A stretch of DNA of 15,299 bases from RUG11247 sp050945995. Its GTDB lineage: Bacteria; Bacillota; Clostridia; Christensenellales; Aristaeellaceae. Where the stretch lies: the NCBI GenBank assembly GCA_050945995.1, contig JBMNUA010000036.1:1-15299 (forward strand). Direction: 5' to 3'. A program made the translations under genes and the position numbers. A model generated the notes under the pieces. The model saw nothing but the letters and a program-made list of their open reading frames with translations. It was not told the origin of the DNA and made no database searches. Positions 6,002-13,046 of this stretch are shown piece by piece (position 1 is the first letter of the stretch; the number at the start of each line of letters is the position of its first letter).

Positions 6002-8245
6002 CTATTTGCCCTCCCGATCGATCATCGCGAGCCATGCCTTCACGCGCGCGGCATCGAAATGGGGAAAGCCTGTGATGTAATGGTTGAACCCGCGCACGCC
6101 GTCAACCGTCCACTCGATGAGGATCAGCCGCTGCTCCCCCGCGAGCACGCGGATCGCGCCGAGGGATACATTCTCGTTCGCGGGCGAATGCGCGCTGCCT
6201 TGCAGCAGCACTTCGCCCGTGTCGGCGTCGGTCAGGCGGTATTCCACATCGTGCGATGCGCGCGAGTCGTTGCCGAGCACCACCGCGTGCCCCCAATCGG
6301 ACAGCTCATCGAGCATGATCACAACCGGCTGCTGCACGCGCTTGATATAGGAAAACGCACGCTTTTTCGTGAAGTAGTAATCGACCACCGCGTCGGAAAT
6401 CTGCGGCCAGCCGTCGAGCATATTCCACCAGATGATGCCGGTGCGCCGCCATTTTTTGATGCGCGTGCGCTCGATGAAGAATTTCTTCGCCTCCGCCTGC
6501 ACCACCTGCGAGTAAAGCGAGAACGCTTCCAACGTGTCCGGTACATCGCCAAAGAAGATGCGCACCTGATCCGCCATCAGCTGGTTTCGGTTGTAGCCGC
6601 GCGCGCCCTTGGGCAAATATTCGGTGTTGTGGGTGTCCCAAACCGAGTTATCATAGGGCCAGAGCTTGTCCTGCGGGATGAACTTCGCGAGCGATTCGGG
6701 CGCCGGGCAGCCGTGATAGCCGCACTCGCTGATGAAATGCGCGCGCGTATGCTTGTAAAAATCGTCCTTGAAATAGGCGCGCGCCCCCCAGTTGTGCTGC
6801 TCGGGCACCTCGTAGCGCGGCACGCCGAAATCGATGTAGGGCGAGGAGGGCAGGTACATGCGGTAGGGGTCGTTCTGGCGCACGGCGCGCGGGAGCGCCT
6901 CGCGGGTGGCGGCGTTGTAGCGGTTCGATTCGGTGATGTAGCCGTGCCCGTCGTAGGCTTCGTCCACCTCGTTGTCCCCCGCCCAGAGCAGGATGCAGGG
7001 GTGGTTGCGCAATTTGCGGATGACATGCGTCGCCTCGCGCTCGATGGCATCTAAAAATTCGCGCGTCTGCGGGTAGATGGCGCACGCCATGGTGAAATCC
7101 TGCCAGACGAGGATGCCGTACTCATCGCACAGCTCATAAAAGCGGTGATCCTCGTACACATTGCCGCCCCAGCAGCGCGCGATGTTGCAGCCGGCTTCGG
7201 CAAACAGCGAAAGCGCGCGCTCGTATCGTTCTGCGTCGCGGCTGTGCATGGCATCCAGCGGCACCCAGTTCGAGCCCTTCGCGAGGATCGGGCAGCCGTT
7301 AACTTTGATGAGAAATTCGCCCGCGTCGCCCGCCGCCATGGTGTGATCGATCGAAACCGTGCGGATGCCGATGCGCTCCGTCCGCACATCGACCACTTCG
7401 CCCTCATAGATCAGCTCCATCTTCATATCATACAATGGCTGCGCGCCGTAGCCGAGCGGCCACCACAGCTTGGGCGCGTCGATGCGCACATAGCCCTCGC
7501 CGCTGAGAAACGGTGCGACGCGCTCGGAAACGACATCCCCCACCGTCACGCGCACGGAGAAGCCGTCGAAATCGTCCGCGTCGGTGGTGAAGCGATAGCG
7601 GTACAGGATATCGGCATTTCGCTCGTCCGCGCGCCGGGTGACATAGTACGCCTGCGTGATGCGCGTAGGTTTTTGGAACACTACAGACACGCCGCGCCAC
7701 ATGCCCGCCGAGGGGAAGCGCGGCATGATGTCCCAGCCGAAGCTGTGCGGGGGTTTGCGCTGGAATAAGTAATCGTCATTTCGCTCGCCGCCGGTGGTCG
7801 CGCCGACGGGGTAGTCCATGTGCCGCGCAACATTGGCGGCGGAGCGGATGACGACCTTCACATGGTTTTCGCCGGGGCGCGCGGGGACGGATATGTCAAA
7901 TTCGTGCGAGATAAGCATGTTGTCCGCCTGACCGACCTCCGCGCCGTTGACATAGACGGTTGCGTAGGTGTTTAAACCCTCGAACACCAGAACCGCGCGC
8001 CCCTCCGGCAGCGGCGAAGGCAGCGTAAACGTCCGCTCGAACACGAAGCTATAGAACTCGTATTTGCGGTATTCGTATAGGTTCTCGGCGTAGAAGGGAT
8101 CGGGCTCGACGCCCGCGCGGAACAGATCGAGCTCGACATTCCCGGGCACTTGCGCGGGGATGACCGGCCAAAGCGCTTCCTCGGGCATCTGTTTGATCTC
8201 CGGGTGATAGCGCAGCGTCCACGCGCCGTCAAGTGAAAATTTCAT
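6002..8245 (-). CDS. Glycoside hydrolase family 2 beta-mannosidase
   Basis: This 747-residue enzyme is predicted to release mannose from the non-reducing end of beta-mannosides. No signal peptide is seen, so it should act in the cytoplasm on imported oligosaccharides. The domain order is GH2 sugar-binding jelly roll (about 1-185, with LDGAWTLRYHP near the start and VPGNVELDL at 33-41), an immunoglobulin-like domain (about 190-300), a TIM barrel (about 305-640) and a C-terminal beta domain. Beta-mannosidase marks include CNIARCWGGNVYEDHRFY (353-370), the acid/base Glu426 in WAGDNE, the nucleophile Glu507 in HFISECGYHG and IIWWNMLDGWPQISD (604-618). The length is a little under the usual 800-850. 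The ATG at 8245 follows GGGAGGT and overlaps the end of rluD by 17 bp; a longer in-frame start at 8665 would lie wholly within rluD and is rejected. It appears to be the last gene of the division operon. Confidence 0.93.
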   Translation of the reverse strand: MKFSLDGAWTLRYHPEIKQMPEEALWPVIPAQVPGNVELDLFRAGVEPDPFYAENLYEYRKYEFYSFVFERTFTLPSPLPEGRAVLVFEGLNTYATVYVNGAEVGQADNMLISHEFDISVPARPGENHVKVVIRSAANVARHMDYPVGATTGGERNDDYLFQRKPPHSFGWDIMPRFPSAGMWRGVSVVFQKPTRITQAYYVTRRADERNADILYRYRFTTDADDFDGFSVRVTVGDVVSERVAPFLSGEGYVRIDAPKLWWPLGYGAQPLYDMKMELIYEGEVVDVRTERIGIRTVSIDHTMAAGDAGEFLIKVNGCPILAKGSNWVPLDAMHSRDAERYERALSLFAEAGCNIARCWGGNVYEDHRFYELCDEYGILVWQDFTMACAIYPQTREFLDAIEREATHVIRKLRNHPCILLWAGDNEVDEAYDGHGYITESNRYNAATREALPRAVRQNDPYRMYLPSSPYIDFGVPRYEVPEQHNWGARAYFKDDFYKHTRAHFISECGYHGCPAPESLAKFIPQDKLWPYDNSVWDTHNTEYLPKGARGYNRNQLMADQVRIFFGDVPDTLEAFSLYSQVVQAEAKKFFIERTRIKKWRRTGIIWWNMLDGWPQISDAVVDYYFTKKRAFSYIKRVQQPVVIMLDELSDWGHAVVLGNDSRASHDVEYRLTDADTGEVLLQGSAHSPANENVSLGAIRVLAGEQRLILIEWTVDGVRGFNHYITGFPHFDAARVKAWLAMIDREGK

Positions 8246-9155
8246 CGGATGTACCTCCCAATTTATGATACCAACTGAGAAACCGCGGCTCGGGCGGCGC
8301 GGTGAAGCGCAGTATCTCGCCCGACGCCGGGTGCGAAAAACCGACCTTGTAGGCGTGTAAAAGCTGCCCCCCAGCGACGGCGAACATCGGCTTTTTTGCG
8401 CCGTATGTCTCGTCGCCCAGCACCGGGCGACCGATGGACGCCATATGTACGCGGATTTGGTGGGTGCGCCCGGTGACGAGCGCGCATTCGAGCAGGGTTG
8501 CGCCGCGCAGGGGTTCTTGTACGCGCCAGTTCGTGCGCGCCGCGCGCCCGCCGGGGACGACCGCCATCTTCTTGCGATGATGGGGGTGCCTGCCGATCGG
8601 CGCGTCCACAAAGCCCGCGTCCTCGCGCATCGCGCCCTCGACGATCGCCCAGTAGCCGCGCTCAACAGTGCGCGCGGCGATTTGCGCCGAGAGATGCGCG
8701 TGTGCGCGGTCCGTTTTTGCGATCAGCAGAAGCCCGGAGGTATCGCGGTCCAATCGGTGCACCAGCCCCGGGCGCATCTCCCCGCCGATGCCCGAAAGCC
8801 GGTCGAGCTTTGCGAGCAGCGCGTTGACGAGCGTGCCGCCGGGGTTGCCCGCCGCGGGGTGCGCGACCATGCCGGAGGGCTTGTAGACGACGGCGAGCTC
8901 CTCATCCTGATACAGAACCTCGATGTCGATGTCCTCGGGCTTCGCGCGCGCGGGCATGGGTTCGGGGATGTCAACCGCGATCGACTCCCCCGCCTTTACC
9001 ATGTATCCCGCTTTCCCCGCGACCGCGCCGCCCGCCGCCACGCGCCCCTGCCGGATGAGCGACGCCGCGCGCGAGCGCGTCATATCGGCACTTTCTGCGA
9101 CGAGCACGTCCAGCCGCTCCGCGCGCGGCGCGCAAAACTCAATCCGCCGCGCCAT
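8229..9155 (-). CDS. rluD: RluA-family 23S rRNA pseudouridine synthase (RluD-like)
   Basis: This 308-residue enzyme converts specific uridines in RNA, most likely 23S rRNA, to pseudouridine. An N-terminal S4 RNA-binding domain (about 12-60, RLDVLVAESADMTRSRAASL) precedes the synthase domain. That domain has YKPSGMVAHPAAGN (91-104), the catalytic-Asp motif HRLDRDTSGLLLIAK (133-147, Asp136), and the late motif TGRTHQIRVHMASIG (218-232). The ATG at 9155 was chosen over a GTG at 9164 because AAGGG sits 8 nt upstream of the ATG. It overlaps lspA by 17 bp and the beta-mannosidase gene by 17 bp, so all three are probably coupled in translation. The lspA-rluD pairing is the standard arrangement in Bacillota (Bacillus ylyB). 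The exact rRNA target site is not determined by the sequence. Confidence 0.95.
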   Translation of the reverse strand: MARRIEFCAPRAERLDVLVAESADMTRSRAASLIRQGRVAAGGAVAGKAGYMVKAGESIAVDIPEPMPARAKPEDIDIEVLYQDEELAVVYKPSGMVAHPAAGNPGGTLVNALLAKLDRLSGIGGEMRPGLVHRLDRDTSGLLLIAKTDRAHAHLSAQIAARTVERGYWAIVEGAMREDAGFVDAPIGRHPHHRKKMAVVPGGRAARTNWRVQEPLRGATLLECALVTGRTHQIRVHMASIGRPVLGDETYGAKKPMFAVAGGQLLHAYKVGFSHPASGEILRFTAPPEPRFLSWYHKLGGTSDEIFT

Positions 9156-9636
9156 CGACCGCACCCTTTCGCATATCGTCCACCAATATCGAAACGATCG
9201 CTAAGCCCGCGCCGCATGTCACACAGATGTCGGCGACATTGAAAATCGCAAACCGAACGAACAAAAACTCCAAAAAATCGACCACATAGCCGTAGAACAC
9301 GCGGTCGTACAGATTGCCCAGCCCGCCCGCGACGACAAGCCACAGCCCGATGCGCGCGGGAGTTGGGATGCGCTTTGCCAAAATAAGATACAGCGACACC
9401 GCGGCAATCATAATCGCTGTCACAACAGACAGGATCGCCGTGGTGTCGCTGAATATGGAAAACGCGGCGCCGGTGTTGCGCGCGTAGCGAAAGCCCAATA
9501 GCCCGGGGATGAGCGCGCGAACCTCCGCCGCGCGCGCCTGCGCAATCGCCTTGGTAAGCCGGTCCAAAACAAGCGCCGCGGGCACCACCCACGCGCCGCG
9601 AAACGCCTTTAATCGATGCATTTTCTTTATCTGCAT
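9139..9636 (-). CDS. lspA: Lipoprotein signal peptidase II
   Basis: This 165-residue polytopic membrane peptidase removes signal peptides from prolipoproteins after lipid attachment by Lgt. Family motifs are all present: VLDRLTK (23-29), RNTGAAFSIF (53-62), GGLGNLYDR (104-112), VVDF (118-121) and FNVAD (132-136). The catalytic aspartates are Asp111 and Asp136. Four membrane segments are expected. The start is uncertain. The ATG at 9636 lies only one base after GGAGG, while the in-frame ATG at 9621 (MHRLKAFR) lies 16 nt after it, so 9636 is used here with 9621 as the alternative. The gene overlaps the preceding DUF5665-like gene by 10 bp and rluD by 17 bp. A likely client, the CPWC lipoprotein, is encoded 3.2 kb away. 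Confidence 0.96.
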   Translation of the reverse strand: MQIKKMHRLKAFRGAWVVPAALVLDRLTKAIAQARAAEVRALIPGLLGFRYARNTGAAFSIFSDTTAILSVVTAIMIAAVSLYLILAKRIPTPARIGLWLVVAGGLGNLYDRVFYGYVVDFLEFLFVRFAIFNVADICVTCGAGLAIVSILVDDMRKGAVDGAAD

Positions 9637-9899
9637 GCCTCCGCTTCGGCGAGCACCTCCGCGAGGAATTCGCCGATGATGGGGATATTGTTGACGGCGA
9701 TCCGGCTGAGAATCGCAACGGCGAGCGCGCCGAGCACGGCAAAGCCGAGCGCATAGCCGAGCCCGCGCATCATGCCGTAGAGCAAATTCTCCCAGATCAT
9801 GCGCCGCCGGTTGGTCACGCGGTCGAGATACTCGTCCAGCCGCATCCGCTCGAGCACGCCGGCAAGCTGATCGACCCGCTTTTCAAGCCCTTCGCGCAC
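9627..9899 (-). CDS. Small DUF5665-like membrane protein
   Basis: This 90-residue protein has a charged N-terminal part (about 1-33, MREGLEKRVDQLAGVLERMR then LDEYLDRVTNRRRM), a Gly-rich membrane segment (about 41-66, MMRGLGYALGFAVLGALAVA) and a short NNIPIIGEFLAEV tail. This pattern matches the DUF5665 family of Bacillota, whose function is unknown. The GTG at 9899 was chosen because GGAGG lies 8 nt upstream; a longer version from a GTG at 9950 has no ribosome site and adds an atypical Arg/Gly-rich stretch. The gene lies 113 bp after divIVA and overlaps lspA by 10 bp. In Bacillus subtilis ileS occupies roughly this place, so its presence here is a lineage-specific insertion or replacement. 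A role at the membrane near the division apparatus is only a guess from context. Confidence 0.8.
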   Translation of the reverse strand: MREGLEKRVDQLAGVLERMRLDEYLDRVTNRRRMIWENLLYGMMRGLGYALGFAVLGALAVAILSRIAVNNIPIIGEFLAEVLAEAEACR

Positions 9900-9938
9900 G
9901 TTCCCCGCCTCCCCCGGTCCGCATACTGCCTTGGACGC

Positions 9939-9964
9939 GCGCCTCCGCACACCAGGCGCGGAGG
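9939..9964 (-). repeat. Inverted repeat between divIVA and the DUF5665-like gene
   Basis: CCTCCGC (9942-9948) and GCGGAGG (9958-9964) can form a 7-bp hairpin; an overlapping alternative pairs GCGCCT (9939-9944) with AGGCGC (9954-9959). There is no T-run after it on the minus strand, so it is not an intrinsic terminator. It may be a processing or stability hairpin, or simply chance in GC-rich sequence. Confidence 0.35.
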
Positions 9965-10012
9965 AGGATCGCCCAATTCAGTATTGCCGGGACGGGGGCG
10001 CGGGATACGCGA

Positions 10013-10525
10013 TCAGTCGAACAGCGATTCGCGCGTTTTGAGGACGTTGACCTGCTCCTCGATGAGCGCGCGGAACTCCGCGCGGTATTTCATGATCGAT
10101 TCGCGGATGGACTGCGCCTCCGCCTTCATGGTATCAACCTCGCTGCGCGCCTCGGAATGCAGCGCCTCGGCGCTCGCGCGCGCGGCGGCGAGCACGTCCG
10201 CCGCTTCCTTATCCGCCTTTTTGCGGGTCTCCTCGGCGATGCGCTGCGCGTTGATGAGCGAATCGCGCATGGCGTTTTCAAGGTTGCGGAAGTAGCCCTC
10301 GTCGTCGTAATCGGGCTTCGCGCTCTCCTTTTCGATGATCACCGGCTCGGGCTGCGGCGCGGACAGCGCCTTCTCGAGCTGCTCTTTGATCGCGAGGTTC
10401 TCCTTGATCAACTCGCCCAGCTGGTCGGCGATCTCGTCGAGGAAATCATCGACCTCCTCGATGCTATACCCATGTTTCTGGGCGGTAAAGTCCTTTTCCT
10501 TGATATCTTTCACACTGATCGGCAT
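10013..10525 (-). CDS. divIVA: Cell-division/polarity protein DivIVA
   Basis: This 170-residue coiled-coil protein should gather at curved membrane at division sites and poles and recruit partner proteins. The N-terminal DivIVA domain has DIKEKDFTAQKHGYSIEEVD then DFLDEI (residues 7-32), followed by a first coiled coil to about 53. A Pro/Glu linker comes next, and a second long coiled coil runs from about 76 to 160. Counting from the start, Gly19-Tyr20 and the EEVDDFL segment align without gaps to Bacillus DivIVA, but the membrane-inserting Phe17-Arg18 pair is Lys17-His18 here. The ATG at 10525 follows AAAGGAAG with good spacing. The gene is 104 bp after ylmH, a gap that holds a 12-bp palindrome and could contain a secondary promoter, although I see no convincing -35/-10 pair. 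Confidence 0.95.
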   Translation of the reverse strand: MPISVKDIKEKDFTAQKHGYSIEEVDDFLDEIADQLGELIKENLAIKEQLEKALSAPQPEPVIIEKESAKPDYDDEGYFRNLENAMRDSLINAQRIAEETRKKADKEAADVLAAARASAEALHSEARSEVDTMKAEAQSIRESIMKYRAEFRALIEEQVNVLKTRESLFD

Positions 10526-10578
10526 GTTGTCAACTTCCTTTCGTAGGTAATCGGTGGTTATGGCAATGGAGTACCATA

Positions 10579-10590
10579 TTCGCCGGCGAA
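10579..10590. repeat. 12-bp perfect palindrome upstream of divIVA
   Basis: TTCGCCGGCGAA lies 53 bp before the divIVA start codon in the only sizeable gap between ylmH and divIVA. It could be a protein-binding site or a small mRNA hairpin. It may also be chance, given local GC richness. Confidence 0.3.
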
Positions 10591-10629
10591 CGCGCGTTTC
10601 CTTCCTTTTCGCAGGATTTTCTCATGGCA

Positions 10630-11358
10630 TCATCTCCCATAGCGGAACAGCTGCGCCGCGAGCCGCCCCTTCTTCGTCTCCCCCAAGAGCCGCTCGACAC
10701 AGAGCCGCCCGTAGCCGCGCGCGGAGATGAGATCGCCCGCCTCGATCCGCGCGTCCGGGCGCAGATTGGGGATGTGGTTGAGCTTGACATGCCCCGCGGC
10801 GACGAGCTTTTGCGCCTGCGCGCGGGAGAGATTGTAGCCCGCGCAGACGAGCGCGTCGAGCCGGGGCGAGGAGAACGTGGCGCGAAAGCGCGTACCCGCG
10901 GGCTCGGAGGGTTCGATCTCGCCGATGTGCTCCGCCGCGCGGATGCGCGCGCGGTTCGCGCCCTCCAAGTTCTCGATGAGGTAGCGCGCAATCGACCGCT
11001 CGCAGAACAAATACGCCGCGCCGTCCGACAGCACGATGTCGCCCGTGGACGCGCGCTCGACGCCCAGCCCCATCACCGCGCCCAAGATGTCGCGGTGCCC
11101 GGCGTCCGCAAACTTTTTGTTCCAGCTCAAACGCAGGCAGGCGACCGGGAACGCGCGCGGCTCGATTTCCCCATCCGAGAACCCCGCGATCACACGCTCC
11201 GCGCCCGGGTATCCCCCGCAGAACGCGACCCACGCGCCCGCGTCCCGCGCGCATGTCTCGGCAATGGGCACGAGCGCGGGCTCGAGGAAGTGCGAAAACG
11301 CCGTCTCCCCCCGCGCGGCGCGGCGCGCAAGCTCCGAAAGCCGCTTTTCCTCGGTCAT
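10630..11358 (-). CDS. ylmH: YlmH family RNA-binding protein with S4 domain
   Basis: This 242-residue cytoplasmic protein belongs to the YlmH family of the division cluster. In Bacillus, YlmH acts in ribosome-associated quality control, where its S4 domain binds tRNA/23S RNA on stalled 50S subunits. The N-terminal two thirds carry the family motifs AFCGGYPGAER (45-55) and GHRDILGAVMGLGVER (87-102), followed by GDIVLSDGAAYLF. The S4 domain spans about 165-225 (SSPRLDALVCAGYNLSRAQA, then QKLVAAGHVKLN). The ATG at 11358 forms an ATGA overlap with the yggT stop, so the much longer upstream reading frame in the same phase is rejected. The size is normal (Bacillus about 257). Assignment is firm; the quality-control role is by homology. 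Confidence 0.94.
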   Translation of the reverse strand: MTEEKRLSELARRAARGETAFSHFLEPALVPIAETCARDAGAWVAFCGGYPGAERVIAGFSDGEIEPRAFPVACLRLSWNKKFADAGHRDILGAVMGLGVERASTGDIVLSDGAAYLFCERSIARYLIENLEGANRARIRAAEHIGEIEPSEPAGTRFRATFSSPRLDALVCAGYNLSRAQAQKLVAAGHVKLNHIPNLRPDARIEAGDLISARGYGRLCVERLLGETKKGRLAAQLFRYGR

Positions 11359-11627
11359 AACAGCGCGATGTAGATGCGCAGGAGCAATTGGCGCGCAAGG
11401 CCGATGGCGATCAAAAGAAACAGCATCGTAAAATCGATGGGCAGGTTGAACCTGCCGAGCAGCCGTTGGTTCAACACCCGGAAGGGGTGCGCCGCCGGCT
11501 CGATCAGCCGCGCGAGGAACTGGTGAACCGTGCTGCGCGGGGCGATCCACGAGAGGATCACATAGCCGATGATCGCGAGTTCCAAAATCCGGAAGAAATA
11601 TTGAAAGGTCTGGTAGATCAAATACAT
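11355..11627 (-). CDS. yggT: YggT family membrane protein (YlmG)
   Basis: This 90-residue protein has two membrane segments (about 8-27 and 66-85). Between them is the conserved YVILSWIAP turn (22-30), a short amphipathic stretch, and the EPAAHPFRVLNQRLLG element (43-58) seen in YggT/YlmG proteins. Family members are linked to division-cluster gene order in Bacillota and to membrane or FtsZ-related functions in plastids and cyanobacteria, but no biochemical activity is settled. The ATG at 11627 is served by an AGGTG site that overlaps the sepF stop codon, 8 bp away, and the stop overlaps the ylmH start by 4 bp. Tight spacing on both sides implies coupled translation. Confidence 0.93.
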   Translation of the reverse strand: MYLIYQTFQYFFRILELAIIGYVILSWIAPRSTVHQFLARLIEPAAHPFRVLNQRLLGRFNLPIDFTMLFLLIAIGLARQLLLRIYIALL

Positions 11628-11635
11628 ATCGTCAC

Positions 11636-12298
11636 CTAAAATCTGCGCTCGACATCGTAGGTTTCATTGACCTCGACGGTGCGCGGGGCGATGAGGTAGG
11701 TCTTGTCGGACGCCTTGCGGATCGTCGCGTGCAGCGCGAACACCGCGCCGGAGAGCGTGTCCACCGCGCGCTGGGTCAGCCGTGCGTCGAGCTCGTCGAG
11801 CGTGATGAGCACGATGTTGTTGGCGATCAGCGCGTCGATCACCTCGCAGCACTCCTCGAGGGAGGTGATCGAGAACATCACCGTGCGCGCGGACGAGGCG
11901 GCGCGCGGCGCGGGGGGAGCGACCGCGGCGACCGCATCCTGCGAAAACCGCGAGGGCGTGCGCGCGGGCAAGGACGTTTCCTGCCGGCGCGGCTCGCGGC
12001 GCGCGCTCGCGGACGCGCGGGCGGAATCGCCGAAATCGTCGTCATAGGCGCGCGGCGCGCGGCGCACGGTGTAGCCCTCGTCGTAGTAAGTGGATCGGCG
12101 CGCGGGCTGGTAGCGGTCGTCCGCGCGGCGCATATCCTGCGCGTCGGCGCGCTGCTGCCGGGGCACATATGTACTGGGACGCGCGGACGATGTGCGCGGA
12201 TACGCCGCGTAATCGTCCGCGATTTCGCGCGGCCCGTCGTCCACGATCCCGATCACATTCAATATCTTGTTGAAAAATCCGTTCTTGTTTGATGCCAT
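11636..12298 (-). CDS. sepF: Cell-division protein SepF
   Basis: This 220-residue protein should link FtsZ filaments to the membrane and shape the septum. An N-terminal amphipathic helix (MASNKNGFFNKILNVIGIVD, 1-20) serves as membrane anchor. A long disordered linker (about 25-135) rich in Arg, Ala, Ser and Tyr follows, then the SepF domain (about 138-218) with TSLEECCEVIDALIANNIVL (145-164) and VDTLSGAVFALHATI (179-193). The usual GG after the YAL/FAL stretch is replaced by His-Ala. At 220 residues it is longer than Bacillus SepF (about 150) because of the linker. The ATG at 12298 follows GGGAGG with 7-nt spacing; an upstream ATG at 12313 contains this ribosome site and is less likely. It lies 70 bp after ylmE and 8 bp before yggT. 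Confidence 0.94.
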   Translation of the reverse strand: MASNKNGFFNKILNVIGIVDDGPREIADDYAAYPRTSSARPSTYVPRQQRADAQDMRRADDRYQPARRSTYYDEGYTVRRAPRAYDDDFGDSARASASARREPRRQETSLPARTPSRFSQDAVAAVAPPAPRAASSARTVMFSITSLEECCEVIDALIANNIVLITLDELDARLTQRAVDTLSGAVFALHATIRKASDKTYLIAPRTVEVNETYDVERRF

Positions 12299-12368
12299 CT
12301 CGATTCCTCCCATGCCGGGCGGCGGCTGCGCCTGCGGCGGATGCTGTTCGCGCGATTTCGCGGTGCGG

Positions 12369-13046
12369 TTACCCGCGCGCGCCGAAGATGCCGCGCCCAA
12401 TGCGCACCATCGTAGCGCCCTCCTGCGCGGCGACGAGGCAGTCGTCCGACATGCCCATCGAGAGCGTGTCCATGCGCACATTCGGGATGTTCGCGCGCGC
12501 GACCTCCTCGAACAGCCGGCGCATCGCGCGAAAATGCGGGCGCGCGGCTTCGGGGTCGTCCGCGAGCGGGGCAATCGCCATCAGCCCCTCGATCGCTATG
12601 CCGGGGCGCGCGGCGCACGCCGCGAGGAAGGGGAACAGATCGTCCGGATCGACCCCCGCCTTCTGCGCCTCGCGCGCGATGTTGACCTGCACGAGCGCGC
12701 GCACGACCCGCCCCTTCGCCTGCGCGCGCTTGGAAAGCTCCGCCGCGAGCGCGTCCCGGTCGAGCGACTGCACGACATCCGCCCGCTCGACGACGTACTT
12801 TACCTTATTGGTCTGCAAACGCCCGATCATATGAACCTGTGCGCCGGGCGCGATGAATTCGCGCTTCTCCATCAATTCCTGCACGCGGTTCTCGCCGATC
12901 GCGCAGATCCCGGCGGCGATCGCCGCGTTGATGTCCTCGACCGGCACGGTCTTTGTCACCGCGCAGATCGACGCACCGCCCAGCTTTTTTTGCCATATGC
13001 GTATGTTTTCGGCGATGATATCGCCGCGCGCGGTTGGATCCATCAT
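12369..13046 (-). CDS. ylmE: YggS/YlmE family PLP homeostasis protein
   Basis: This 225-residue single-domain protein has the alanine-racemase-like TIM barrel that binds pyridoxal 5'-phosphate without known catalysis. The family role is control of free PLP and amino-acid balance. The PLP lysine is Lys32 in AVTKTVP. Other family motifs are GENRVQE (51-57), HMIGRLQTNK (72-81), LSMGMSDD (195-202) and VRIGRGIFG (214-222), whose Ser/Gly residues hold the phosphate. The start is either of two adjacent ATGs at 13046 and 13043. The first gives an ATGA overlap with the adaptor gene's stop and lies 10 nt after AAAGGG, so it is used here. The sequence is well conserved and slightly shorter than average at the N-terminus. 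Confidence 0.94.
   Translation of the reverse strand: MMDPTARGDIIAENIRIWQKKLGGASICAVTKTVPVEDINAAIAAGICAIGENRVQELMEKREFIAPGAQVHMIGRLQTNKVKYVVERADVVQSLDRDALAAELSKRAQAKGRVVRALVQVNIAREAQKAGVDPDDLFPFLAACAARPGIAIEGLMAIAPLADDPEAARPHFRAMRRLFEEVARANIPNVRMDTLSMGMSDDCLVAAQEGATMVRIGRGIFGARG

Noticed and set aside
6059..7054. A 331-codon open frame opposite the beta-mannosidase
   Set aside because: Antisense shadow; the sense strand shows GH2 catalytic motifs. The shadow protein is Arg/Ala/Val-rich with no domain.
8246..8665. N-terminal extension of the beta-mannosidase by 140 codons
   Set aside because: The extension is entirely within rluD in another frame, is Arg/Ser-rich, and the GH2 N-terminus (MKFSLDGAWTLRYHP) begins exactly after a GGGAGGT site at 8245.
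12299..12368. Upstream extension of sepF through the gap after ylmE
   Set aside because: The gap contains the GGGAGG ribosome site for the ATG at 12298, and the extension is a Pro/Gln-rich stretch that lacks SepF N-terminal features.
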